Assembly (NCBI GenBank): GCA_007741555.1
Contig: CP036526.1
Span: forward strand, 992,001 to 1,056,000
Direction: 5' to 3'
From: Stieleria marina
GTDB lineage: Bacteria > Planctomycetota > Planctomycetia > Pirellulales > Pirellulaceae
Length of the DNA: 64,000 nucleotides
Shown here one piece after another: positions 1 to 8,212 of this stretch; the first letter of the stretch is position 1; each line of letters begins with the position of its first letter. The notes below the pieces were generated by a model, which was given only the letters and a program-made list of their open reading frames with translations, did not search any database and was not told where the DNA came from. A program made the position numbers and the translations under genes.

Positions 1-681
1 CTGAATGCTCTTGATGCGACTTGCCCGCTGGTGACGAAAGTCCATCTTGAGGCCATCAAGTACGCCAAGGCCGGATTTACAATCATCTTGATCGGCCACG
101 AAGGCCACGATGAAGTCATCGGCACCATGGGCGAAGCTCCCGAAGCGATCGTTCTGGTCGAAGATGAAGCGGGCGTGGACGAATTGCAAATTGCGGACGA
201 AACCAAACTGGCTTATCTGACGCAAACTACCTTAAGCGTCGATGACGCAACGCGAATTATCAAGCGACTTCGCGAGCGTTTCCCAGACATCGAAAGCCCG
301 CCCAAAGAAGACATCTGTTACGCAACCCAAAACCGCCAAGAAGCCGTCCATATATTGACCGATCGTGCTGACGTGGTTGTTGTGCTTGGCAGTCAGAACA
401 GCAGCAACTCGCAACGACTGCGAGAACTTGCCGCCGACAAAGGCAAAGCAGCCTATCTAGTCGACGGTCCCCAAGATCTGAAAGACGAGTATTTCACCGA
501 CGCCAACACAGTCCTGATCACTGCCGGAGCAAGCGCCCCCGAGTCGGTCGTCCAATCCGCCATCGATTGGCTGGTTAATAAATTCGGAGCCACCGTCGAG
601 ACCGCCGAGATTCGAGAAGAGTCAGTCGTCTTCCCACTACCCAAACCACTGCGAGCTTTCGCGGCGGAAACAAAAGCGTAG
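1..681 (+). CDS. ispH: 4-hydroxy-3-methylbut-2-enyl diphosphate reductase, C-terminal part (5' end outside window)
   Basis: The reading frame is already open at base 1, so this is the 3' part of a gene (226 codons seen; the family is usually about 310-330 aa). IspH is the last enzyme of the MEP pathway and reductively converts HMBPP to IPP and DMAPP with a 4Fe-4S cluster. Diagnostic motifs are visible: ATCPLVTKVH at the very start (one cluster cysteine), CYATQNRQ (a second cluster cysteine), the substrate-binding stretch GSQNSSNS, and TAGASAPES near the end. The third cluster cysteine would lie upstream of the window. The C-terminus ends with a roughly 25-residue tail after the last conserved helix. 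The next gene begins 28 bases later in the same direction, so cotranscription is possible but unproven. Confidence 0.96.
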   Translation: MNALDATCPLVTKVHLEAIKYAKAGFTIILIGHEGHDEVIGTMGEAPEAIVLVEDEAGVDELQIADETKLAYLTQTTLSVDDATRIIKRLRERFPDIESPPKEDICYATQNRQEAVHILTDRADVVVVLGSQNSSNSQRLRELAADKGKAAYLVDGPQDLKDEYFTDANTVLITAGASAPESVVQSAIDWLVNKFGATVETAEIREESVVFPLPKPLRAFAAETKA

Positions 682-709
682 CAACTCTTGAGTCTATAAG
701 AGGCGGTAT

Positions 710-2122
710 ATGTTTCGAGCTGCGATTGCCGTTTTATGCTTGATTTTGCTGGCGTTAGCGGCTTGTTCGTATTGGCTGGCGAAAGAGCCTGGCATTGCCC
801 CAGGGCCCACTGCCGAAGACAAGTCTCCTGCATCTTTGGTGAGGTTGCAGGAGCGTCTTGACGATGCAAGGGATTTGCTGAAAGAAGGAAAGGATTCCGC
901 AGCATCGAGCGAAATTCGGCGTTTAACGCAATTGCGTCCTGCGTTCTTGCCGGCCCATCAGTTTGTCGTCGAGCAGCACTTTGAAAGCGGTCAATTTCGA
1001 TCAGATGTCACACATTTCCGAACACTCTTGCATCACTTGACGGTGTTGGCGGACCACGGTGATCTACCGGGCAAGCTTGCGTTAGTGCAAATGTACGTGG
1101 TCTCCAAGCAGACCCAAAAAGCTGTCGATCTGATCCGGACACTGGTTGTTAAACGTCCTGATCTCTATTTGCAGTTGGCAACGCTGTTGAGGGAGCAAGG
1201 AGAGGTCGAGTCTTCACGCCGTGCAGCCTCACGCGCGGCCGAACATTTCCGTCAAGTGATTCAGAACGAAGACGCTCATAACTACTCAGACTTTATCGCG
1301 CTCTCTAGATCACTATTGATTTTGAAGCAGCGAACTGAAGCGATCGACGTTCTGAGAACCGGAGTAAAAAAGTTTCCAGAGCTTGAGCCGACCCTTACAC
1401 AGCATCTTGTTGAAAAGTCGGACCGATTGCGTGGTAACGACATCGCTCAGTCGACAAGGCTTCTCAGGGAAGCAGCTGAACTGTCTCCAGATGCTATCGC
1501 AGTCTGGATTCGAGTGTGTGAACTCCGCAATGAGACATGTATCTATGACAGAGCCAACACGATCCTTGCCACTTTCAAACGGCAACAGAAGAGCAATGGT
1601 GCGATCGACATTGTGCTCGGCGCCCAGGCATTTCTCGACGGACGAGTCGATCAAGCAGTCAACTCGCTTCAAAATGCCGTTGATCGTTCGACGATTAACT
1701 CACGTAATCATCAACTAGCGCTAAACAACTTGGCTTCCTACTTGGCCCAGGTCGATCCACCCAGGTTCGACCAAGCAAAAAGCCTGATCGATGGCCTCAT
1801 TGCAGCCCATCCTCAGAATTCCGAGTATCTATTTACCCGTGGGAATATTCTGGCCGTTGAAGGGAAAGTCGAGGCGGCAGTCGTCGATTTGGAGGCGGCG
1901 TTATCGATGGGGGCCCGTGATCAACGTCTGGTTCAGAAGCTGGTGGGACTGTACGAGCAGCTTGGTCAAACTGTGAAAGCTGCAGCTTTGCGGGATCAGC
2001 AACAATGGTTTCTTGGGATGAAAGCAAGGACAACGTACGGTCCTAGGGAAAGCCTGGAGGGCAAACTATTCAGCGAGTCAGTCGATCAGGGAGCTTCCGA
2101 AGAGATCGTGGTGGAAGACTAG
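710..2122 (+). CDS. TPR-repeat lipoprotein
   Basis: The protein (470 aa) starts with a hydrophobic segment ending in LALAAC, a good lipobox, so it is probably lipidated on the Cys at about residue 19 and anchored in a membrane. From about residue 45 to 430 it is a helical solenoid of degenerate tetratricopeptide repeats; phrases such as LLREQGEVESSRRAASRAAE and FTRGNILAVEGKVEAA show the TPR periodicity. The C-terminal 30 residues are acidic. TPR proteins act as scaffolds; nothing here fixes a partner. The ATG at 710 follows a purine-rich AGAGGCGG stretch. It lies between ispH and a PEP-CTERM protease. Specific function unknown. Confidence 0.85.
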   Translation: MFRAAIAVLCLILLALAACSYWLAKEPGIAPGPTAEDKSPASLVRLQERLDDARDLLKEGKDSAASSEIRRLTQLRPAFLPAHQFVVEQHFESGQFRSDVTHFRTLLHHLTVLADHGDLPGKLALVQMYVVSKQTQKAVDLIRTLVVKRPDLYLQLATLLREQGEVESSRRAASRAAEHFRQVIQNEDAHNYSDFIALSRSLLILKQRTEAIDVLRTGVKKFPELEPTLTQHLVEKSDRLRGNDIAQSTRLLREAAELSPDAIAVWIRVCELRNETCIYDRANTILATFKRQQKSNGAIDIVLGAQAFLDGRVDQAVNSLQNAVDRSTINSRNHQLALNNLASYLAQVDPPRFDQAKSLIDGLIAAHPQNSEYLFTRGNILAVEGKVEAAVVDLEAALSMGARDQRLVQKLVGLYEQLGQTVKAAALRDQQQWFLGMKARTTYGPRESLEGKLFSESVDQGASEEIVVED

Positions 2123-2274
2123 CCACCAATCGGGACGAGGGACATGCTTACACCTGCAGTTTGTTGGGCTCTATCCCGCACACTGCCCCTCTGGCGGATG
2201 ATTGTTTGATCTGACCTCGCGGTTTGTTTAATTTACGCAACCCAGCTAGTCCGTGCATCAAAAGTGAGAAAATT

Positions 2275-3324
2275 ATGGGCCATCGAATTATTGGAGCCCT
2301 CGCAGCGTTTTTTGTGGCCAGTGCTTTCGCCTTTGCAGCTCCCGTCAACATCGTTGCCAACATTTTGGATGGCGGGGGTGAGGGATTCAATGACGCGACA
2401 TTGGGAGCAGCGCGAACCGGTGCTCTGCAATTTGCGCTCGATATTTGGGGCAATGCACTAGAAGCTTCTTACGTTGGTGAAACAGTTACGATTGACGTCC
2501 AGTTCAATCCACTTGGCGGCGGCGCAAATTCAGCGACGTTGGGATTTGCAGGCGCTTTGGGGTCTGGATTTGTTGCTGGCAACCCGCAGGGAAACAATGT
2601 CTTTTTCGCAGGCGGAATCCGCAACCATTTGAGTGGAGCGGATGTTGTGGCGGGTAGCGAAATGCAAGGTTTTTTCAATTCAGACGTTGATGGGAATACT
2701 GTTCTAGGAAATACGACTTTCTACTACGGCACTGACGGAATGGGCGGCGCAAACACAGTTGATTTCGTTGAAGTAGCGTTGCATGAAATTGGTCACGGTC
2801 TGGGGTTTGGAGGCACGATCGCGCCTTTTGATGCCGTTGGTGTAGAGATCACTGATCAGAACAACATCAACGATGGCACGCAGGTCCCGACAACTGCTCG
2901 CTATATAAATGGTGGTCTTTTCAACAGCTTTGACAATCAGGTTGTGCGAAAGAGCGACAGCGCGGCTCTTACCGGACTTACTGACGCTGAACGTATGACG
3001 GCAATTCTGAACGATGACATTCGCTGGAACGGAGCGAGCGGGGTCACCGCTGATTTGGAAGGCACGTATTCGACCGACTTTGGAGGCACACCTGCGGGTA
3101 ATTGGAGATTAGGTTCTACGTATTCTCACGTAGACGAAGACGACTTTCCGCTGGAACTGATGAGTCCGATCGCGACCGTAGGCACAGGATTCGAGATAGA
3201 TCCAATCACTCGCGGAATGATGTCTGACGTGGGGTGGACCGTAACAGCCGTTCCCGAGCCTTCCACTGTGTTTGCGATTATTTTGCTAGGTGGAGTTTCC
3301 TTCACCCGTCGCCGGCGGAATTAG
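2275..3324 (+). CDS. PEP-CTERM protein with HExxHxxGF zinc-protease motif
   Basis: I chose ATG 2275 because it gives a clean signal peptide (GALAAFFVASAFAFA); an in-frame TTG at 2224 would add 17 polar residues in front. The 349-aa protein carries HEIGHGLGF at about residues 170-178, the zinc-binding signature of metzincin-like metallopeptidases, with a later LELMSPI that could be the Met-turn. The C-terminus is VPEPSTVFAIILLGG followed by TRRRRN, the PEP-CTERM sorting signal (motif, hydrophobic helix, basic tail) recognised by exosortase systems. It is therefore probably an exported, surface-sorted metalloprotease. The exosortase is not in this window. Substrate unknown. A second PEP-CTERM gene lies at 20652. 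Confidence 0.85.
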   Translation: MGHRIIGALAAFFVASAFAFAAPVNIVANILDGGGEGFNDATLGAARTGALQFALDIWGNALEASYVGETVTIDVQFNPLGGGANSATLGFAGALGSGFVAGNPQGNNVFFAGGIRNHLSGADVVAGSEMQGFFNSDVDGNTVLGNTTFYYGTDGMGGANTVDFVEVALHEIGHGLGFGGTIAPFDAVGVEITDQNNINDGTQVPTTARYINGGLFNSFDNQVVRKSDSAALTGLTDAERMTAILNDDIRWNGASGVTADLEGTYSTDFGGTPAGNWRLGSTYSHVDEDDFPLELMSPIATVGTGFEIDPITRGMMSDVGWTVTAVPEPSTVFAIILLGGVSFTRRRRN

Positions 3325-3482
3325 GTCACGTTCGGATATTTACTGTCAAATACTTGCTTGAAGGTCCGGATGTTTGTCCCGATGGCGATCCATGTTATGA
3401 CACAGGCTACGGTTTCCGTATTTCGGAGCTGAATGGCCGACGCTTTGAGTTCTGCTCCCCCCCACAAACCTGGAATGATGTC

Positions 3483-3791
3483 ATGAAACGCTTTTTGAAG
3501 ATCGCTGTGTTACCAGCACTCTTGATCGGTGCCTTCGCCGTTGCATCCGCCCCATCGGCTCAGGCGGTTGGGCCGTTCATCGGGCCGCACCATCGCCATA
3601 TGGTTCGCCGAGCTGCGTTTCACCAACGCATTGCTCCCGTGCGACCTGTCGTGGTGGCCTATCGGGCACCCGTTGTTTATCCGATGGTCCGCCCTGTGAT
3701 TACACCGGTAGTGACTCACCACGTTCACTATCCAGCCGTCGTGCCGGTCTATCGACCCGTTGTGACGTACAGCAGTTACTACGGTTACTAA
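3483..3791 (+). CDS. Small exported Val/Pro/His/Tyr-rich protein
   Basis: ATG 3483 opens a 102-aa protein with a textbook signal peptide (KRFLKIAVLPALLIGAFAVA, cleavage likely after APSAQA). A longer frame exists upstream but would place non-hydrophobic sequence ahead of the signal, so the short start is preferred. The mature part of about 75 residues is almost wholly V, P, H, R, Y and A, with repeated PVV and RPV steps (for example RPVVVAYRAPVVYPMV) and a YSSYYGY end. This composition suggests an extended, possibly cell-wall or metal-associated protein. I do not recognise a family with a known function. A strong hairpin follows at 3816-3838. A decayed copy of its 3' end is seen at 4078-4136. 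Confidence 0.7.
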   Translation: MKRFLKIAVLPALLIGAFAVASAPSAQAVGPFIGPHHRHMVRRAAFHQRIAPVRPVVVAYRAPVVYPMVRPVITPVVTHHVHYPAVVPVYRPVVTYSSYYGY

Positions 3792-3815
3792 ACGCTTGCA
3801 GAGGAAAAGATTTGG

Positions 3816-3840
3816 CTCCCGCGCGAAGCTCGCGGGAGTT
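3816..3840 (+). terminator. Hairpin terminator after the small exported gene
   Basis: An 8-bp perfect inverted repeat CTCCCGCG / CGCGGGAG encloses a 7-base loop and is followed by a short TTTC run, 24 bases after the stop of the 3483-3791 gene. It fits an intrinsic terminator, although the T-run is short. Confidence 0.65.
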
Positions 3841-3842
3841 TC

Positions 3843-4080
3843 GGATCTCTGTCAAACTAGGTGCCGCCGCAGCAATGCGGCGGCTTTCTTTGTTGCATGA
3901 AAAGGAAAAGTCTGGCGTGACCGCGATTTTGCCTACGGACGATCACCAGCGTCCTGTGACGGTGTTTGGCGCGGAGAAGATTCGCGACACGTGTGCATGC
4001 TTCGCCGACGCACATTTATCTGGGAACGTTTGGTTTCGGCATTAAGTGTTTGACGAGACTGTTGGAAACGGACTCACCGC
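3843..4080 (+). pseudogene. Decayed partial duplicate of the rtcB locus
   Basis: This stretch matches the intact rtcB region at about 21423-21805 in order, but with gaps. It begins with the same leader (GATCTCTGTCAAACTA), the same GC-rich hairpin, then ACCGCGATTTTGCCT, CGGAGAAGATTCGCGACACG, CCGACGCACATTTATC and GGAAACGGACT. About 28 bases around the start codon and about 110 bases of early coding sequence are missing, and the frame is broken, so no RtcB is made. The copy stops where it meets a fragment resembling the small exported gene. I infer an old local duplication or conversion that has since eroded. Identity was judged by eye only. Confidence 0.8.
3863..3890 (+). terminator. GNRA-capped GC hairpin with T-rich tail (copy in the rtcB pseudogene)
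   Basis: GCCGCCGCA and TGCGGCGGC pair perfectly over 9 bp around a GCAA tetraloop and are followed by TTTCTTTG. The same hairpin occurs just upstream of intact rtcB with a GCGA loop. Both loops obey the GNRA rule. Confidence 0.6.
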
Positions 4081-4136
4081 GTTCACGATCCAGTCGCTGG
4101 CCCCGTATATCAGCCGGTTGTGACTACGGCAGAACG
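4078..4136 (+). pseudogene. Degenerate copy of the 3' end of the small exported gene
   Basis: The segment GTTCACGATCCAG...CCGTATATCAGCC...GGTTGTGACTACGGCAG lines up with 3721-3778 of the 3483-3791 gene (GTTCACTATCCAG...CCGGTCTATCGACCCGTTGTGACGTACAGCAG) at roughly 70 percent by eye. It directly abuts the rtcB fragment, so the two decayed pieces form one mosaic block. It carries no usable reading frame. Confidence 0.5.
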
Positions 4137-4627
4137 ATCGGGCCTATCTTTGCATCGACACATTCCGCCCTGCATCTGTCCCAGCCCGGATTCGACAGTC
4201 GCGCTGACAGTCATTTAGGTGTTAAGCCGCCAACGAGAGATACTCGATAGCGGTTTTCTTATTACGTGCTGGCGATAAATGCAAAGCAGGCGTGCTTGTC
4301 TGGCCAGGGGTGCGATGGGCAAGTGAGTGACAGGCAGATCCACCAATCGCGTACTTGAGATCTATCGGCCGGTGGATTCGAGGATAGCCATTTGGGTGGC
4401 GAATTGTCGACACAAAGGTGTGGTTAAGGTTAATCCGTTGACCCTTGAGCCAGCCCTCATTAGTCTGATCCAGAATCCGAGTGACCGTTGATTGACATTT
4501 TGAACCAAATGATCGTAAGAATTTTGTTCAATCCACAGTCGCTCGACCTTCTCTTCTCATTTCAAACGCAGCCTCGCACAAAGCCATGCGTTTGGACTTT
4601 TCAAGTTCTTATCATCGGAGAGTTCGC
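4137..4627. other. Non-coding gap with no recognised gene
   Basis: About 490 bases between the decayed block and the DUF1800 gene. A 63-codon minus-strand frame exists (4222-4413) but shows no family motif and no convincing start. I see no tRNA, transposase or clear promoter. It may be eroded sequence belonging to the preceding pseudogene block, but that is a guess. Confidence 0.4.
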
Positions 4628-6478
4628 ATGGTATCGCGACTGAAGTGGATGAACTGTTTCGCAGTTGTCCTTTTGTTGGCGGCGGTCAATTTTTCATCCG
4701 CCTATGCAGGAACCTTTGCCGTCAGTTCACGCTCGGACATGACAGAAAAAATGGTACGCATTCGAGCGACTCAGTTTTTGCAACGTGCCACGTTTGGGCC
4801 AACGCAGGCAGAAGTGGACGCGCTAACGTTGGAGATGATCGACAAGGGCGTGACGCAAGCGGCATCGGATTGGATCGACGCTCAGTTTGCGATGCAGCAC
4901 ACTTCGCATGTCGCCACTGCCAAGGCAATGCTGACGGCTGATGGGTGGGAAGACGACGAAGTGAGTGTTGGTATTACCCGTTACCGCTACCAAGCTTGGT
5001 GGCACAATGCGATTACGGCACCCGATCAATTGAAACAACGTGTGGCCTGGGCTTTGATGCAAATTTGTGTCGTCGGCCAAACGGGGTCCGGGTTCAATTC
5101 AACTTCCGAAGACAACTTGGGACAGCCGCGTTGGCTTGGGCTGAGCAACTACTATGACATGCTGCTTGAAAACAGTGACGATACTTACCGCGACGTGTTA
5201 GGCGACGTCACGTTCAGTCCGATCATGGGCGTGTATTTGAGTCACTTGCGAAATAAAAAAGGTGATCCTGCCAACGGCGTTTTCCCTGACGAAAATTATG
5301 CTCGTGAAATCATGCAATTGTTTTCCATTGGATTGTATGAACTGAAGCAGAACGGTGAGTACAAAAAGGATGCTCAGGGCGAAGACATTCCTACCTATGG
5401 CAATGAAGAAATCAAAGCGTTTGCGAGACTCTTTACCGGTCTGAACTACGCTGGCAGCACGACGGTCAGCAACGGTTCGTCGAATCTTCACACGCCGATG
5501 ATCATGCACGAAAGTGGTCACGATCAGGATCCCAAGACGCTGCTGCAAGGCGTGACCCTTCCAGCGACTACCGATGGTGTCGCAGACATCAATGCTGGTC
5601 TAGACAACCTTTATGCTCATCCCAACGTTGCGCCGTTTATTTCGCGATTGCTGATCCAGCGATTGGTGCGATCGAATCCATCGAAAAGGTACCTGGGGCG
5701 AGTGTCGGCTGTATTTCGTGACAATGGTCAAGGCGTGCGAGGCGACTTGAAAGCTGTTGTCAAAGCAATTTTGCTAGACCGTGAGTGTTGGAATTCGATT
5801 CGGATCACTCGGGTACGCAGTCCGTTGTCGATCAAGGTTCGTGGTACTGGCACGGAACGCAGCCGGATGATGGAGCCAGTCGTGATGTATGCGTCGTTCA
5901 TTCGGCGTTTCGGGAATGGCGTTTCGGTGACACATACTGACAACGACGACAACGTCACTACGCCAGATTCTGGTGGTTGGTACAAGTTGCCCGGTATGGG
6001 ATACAACTGGTCGCAGCAGCCCTATAGTTCGCCAAGTGTGTTCAACTTTTATTCTCCCAACTACCAGCCCGCTGGACCGATCAGCTCGTTTACAGCATCA
6101 AAGAGGATTCCCAACCGTACGTTGTACGCACCGGAGTTTCAGTTGTTTGACGCGGTGGTCGCCAACCGAATGGCAAACCGATATCGCAACGACATTCGCG
6201 ACGCAAAGTCTGACGTCAACACGGTCAATAATGCTAAGGCAGGCAAGGAAGAAATCGACGTTCTGTTGGATTTCTCTACCGAAGAGGCGTTGGCTGGTGA
6301 TGCAGAAAGTTTGGTGGAACACTTGGACCTGACACTGTGTGCGGGAACGATGACCAACGCCATGCGAAATGCCCTCGTCGCTGCGATCAACGACGAACCG
6401 AACGCGTCAAATGCGAATCGAGCTCGTGGCGCGTTGCTGGCTGTGATGATGTCACCGGCAAATGTCATCGCCGAATGA
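4628..6478 (+). CDS. DUF1800 family exported protein
   Basis: ATG 4628 has GGAGAG five bases upstream and gives a signal peptide (CFAVVLLLAAVNFSSAYAG), so I prefer it to ATG 4586. The 616-aa product shows the DUF1800 hallmarks: an N-terminal FLQRATFGPTQAEVDAL, then EDNLGQPRWLGLSNYYDMLL, ENYAREIMQLFSIGLYEL and GNEEIKAFARLFTGL in order, and a C-terminal LDLTLCAGTMTNAMR. DUF1800 genes are regularly paired with DUF1501 genes in Planctomycetes, as here, and are thought to form an exported two-protein system; the biochemical role is unknown. The DUF1501 gene starts 135 bases downstream, which suggests one transcript. Confidence 0.92.
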   Translation: MVSRLKWMNCFAVVLLLAAVNFSSAYAGTFAVSSRSDMTEKMVRIRATQFLQRATFGPTQAEVDALTLEMIDKGVTQAASDWIDAQFAMQHTSHVATAKAMLTADGWEDDEVSVGITRYRYQAWWHNAITAPDQLKQRVAWALMQICVVGQTGSGFNSTSEDNLGQPRWLGLSNYYDMLLENSDDTYRDVLGDVTFSPIMGVYLSHLRNKKGDPANGVFPDENYAREIMQLFSIGLYELKQNGEYKKDAQGEDIPTYGNEEIKAFARLFTGLNYAGSTTVSNGSSNLHTPMIMHESGHDQDPKTLLQGVTLPATTDGVADINAGLDNLYAHPNVAPFISRLLIQRLVRSNPSKRYLGRVSAVFRDNGQGVRGDLKAVVKAILLDRECWNSIRITRVRSPLSIKVRGTGTERSRMMEPVVMYASFIRRFGNGVSVTHTDNDDNVTTPDSGGWYKLPGMGYNWSQQPYSSPSVFNFYSPNYQPAGPISSFTASKRIPNRTLYAPEFQLFDAVVANRMANRYRNDIRDAKSDVNTVNNAKAGKEEIDVLLDFSTEEALAGDAESLVEHLDLTLCAGTMTNAMRNALVAAINDEPNASNANRARGALLAVMMSPANVIAE

Positions 6479-6613
6479 CGTTGAAGTGATTTGACACGTC
6501 ACCTTGTCTGTTCAGTTGGCAGCGACAGCCTTCAACAAGATGACGTTTGGAATGCCAAGCTAACTGCTTGGCAATGGTTTCTTCTCATTGCTCTCATCTT
6601 TAAAGTACTCAAC

Positions 6614-8083
6614 ATGTCAAAATCAACTTCGCGTCGTCGTCGTGGTTCATCACCCGAAATTCAAGCTGATTCGCTTTCACGTCGTAACTTGCTGAAACTT
6701 GCTGGCGGTTGTTCCGCCATGTCGTCGACCGCCATTTTGTCTCAGCTACTCAATCTCCAGTTAACGCAGTGTGCGGTGGCGGATTCGGGGGGAGGCGAGG
6801 ACTACAAGGCGTTGGTCTGCGTTTTCTTGCTCGGCGGCATCGACAGTTTCAATATGGTGACTCCGCATGTGCAGGAGGAGTACGACGCCTATGCAGGTGT
6901 TCGGACCAATCTGAGTCTAACGCGCGAAGAGATTCTTCCGATCAATACTGATATCAGTGATGGTGACAATAGCCGGACGCTTGGGATTCATCCGGGGATG
7001 CCTGAGATCCAGTCGCTTTACAACGCAGGCAACGCCGCTGTGGTTGCCAACGTTGGCAGTCTGGTATTTCCAACGACGAAAGCAAATTACGGCACCATCA
7101 AATTACCGCTGGGTTTATTCTCTCACTCGGACTTGATTCAACACTGGCAAACGTCGGTGCCACAATCGCGTTCACAAGTGACTGGGTGGGGCGGTCGTAT
7201 GGCGGACTTGCTCAGTTCGACAACGAACGGCAATCCGAATATCTCGATGAACTTGGCACTTGGTTCGTTGAACATTTTTCAAACAGGATCGGACATTGTT
7301 CCCTACGTGGTCAATTCGTCCGGTGCAACGACGTTGTCGGGCTACGGCAGCAACAATGTTCAAGATCGGATCTATCGTAAATTTACGGATAACCTCTATC
7401 CGACGGGTGATAGTGAACTCGGACAAATGTATCGCGATTTGCTGCAGCGGACCTTGGCAAAAACCAAACGAGTCAGCATCGAAGCGGCGCAGTCGTTTAA
7501 CGACGCCACGAGTGCCGAACCAACCACGGCTTTCCCAGACTCCAGTTTGGCAAACCAATTGAAGATGGTTGCCAAAGCGATCGCGGGCCGGAGTACTATT
7601 GGCCATGGCCGACAGATTTTCTTTGTCTCGGCCGGCGGCTGGGATCACCACGATGAAGTGCTGGACAAGCAAGCGGGTATGTTGCCAATGGTTAGCCAAG
7701 CACTCAGTGCGTTCTATCAAGAAACGGAGACATTGGGAGTTGCGGATTGCGTGACGACTTTTACCGCTTCGGACTTTGCCCGCACGCTGTCGACCAACGG
7801 CAACGGTAGTGACCACGCTTGGGGTGGCAACCATTTCGTGATCGGCGGCGGCGTCAACGGCGGAAAAGTCTACGGTGACTATCCCGAATCACTTGCTTTG
7901 AATAATGACCAGGACGTCGGTCGCGGCCGTCTGATCCCGACCACTTCGGTTGACGAATACAACGCTGAGCTAGCAATGTGGTTTGGAATCCAGAATGACA
8001 GCATGTTGACGGATGTTTTGCCTAATATCCGCAATTTTTATGCCAGCGGTGGTGCCACGGGACCACTCGGGTTCCTGACCTAA
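6614..8083 (+). CDS. DUF1501 family protein with Tat signal
   Basis: ATG 6614 starts a 489-aa protein whose N-terminus has basic residues followed by SRRNLLKLAGG, a twin-arginine (Tat) signal, and a hydrophobic stretch. Later motifs are typical of DUF1501: VFLLGGIDSFNMVTPH, GIHPGMPEIQSLY, GLFSHSDLIQHWQT, VSAGGWDHHDE and DHAWGGNHFVIGGG. The DHAWGG and GGWDHH blocks resemble the metal site of the alkaline-phosphatase/sulfatase fold to which this family is related. Export as a folded, possibly metal-loaded protein is the likely reason for Tat use. It is the partner of the upstream DUF1800 gene. An earlier in-frame TTG at 6491 would bury the Tat signal inside the protein, so it is rejected. A perfect inverted repeat follows at 8152-8191. 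Confidence 0.92.
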   Translation: MSKSTSRRRRGSSPEIQADSLSRRNLLKLAGGCSAMSSTAILSQLLNLQLTQCAVADSGGGEDYKALVCVFLLGGIDSFNMVTPHVQEEYDAYAGVRTNLSLTREEILPINTDISDGDNSRTLGIHPGMPEIQSLYNAGNAAVVANVGSLVFPTTKANYGTIKLPLGLFSHSDLIQHWQTSVPQSRSQVTGWGGRMADLLSSTTNGNPNISMNLALGSLNIFQTGSDIVPYVVNSSGATTLSGYGSNNVQDRIYRKFTDNLYPTGDSELGQMYRDLLQRTLAKTKRVSIEAAQSFNDATSAEPTTAFPDSSLANQLKMVAKAIAGRSTIGHGRQIFFVSAGGWDHHDEVLDKQAGMLPMVSQALSAFYQETETLGVADCVTTFTASDFARTLSTNGNGSDHAWGGNHFVIGGGVNGGKVYGDYPESLALNNDQDVGRGRLIPTTSVDEYNAELAMWFGIQNDSMLTDVLPNIRNFYASGGATGPLGFLT

Positions 8084-8151
8084 GGAACATTCGCAACACG
8101 CGTAGTCACCTTGATTGCGTAGACTGCGTGAAACAAGTTGACATCACCCGG

Positions 8152-8191
8152 GAAAGCTTGCTAACAGTCATGGATTGTTTAGCAAGCTTTC
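8152..8191. terminator. Perfect 13-bp inverted repeat between DUF1501 and gspD
   Basis: GAAAGCTTGCTAA at 8152-8164 and its exact complement at 8179-8191 flank a 14-base loop. It is 68 bases after the DUF1501 stop and 21 bases before the gspD start. It could end the upstream transcript or act as an operator for the secretion operon. There is no long T-run on either strand. Confidence 0.5.
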
Positions 8192-8212
8192 TCTGCTAGG
8201 TGCTCTCTGGTG

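Noticed and set aside
4222-4413. 63-codon minus-strand frame in the gap before DUF1800
   Set aside because: No recognised family and no supporting context.
7172-7834. 220-codon minus-strand frame within the DUF1501 gene
   Set aside because: Antisense to a gene with a Tat signal and family motifs.
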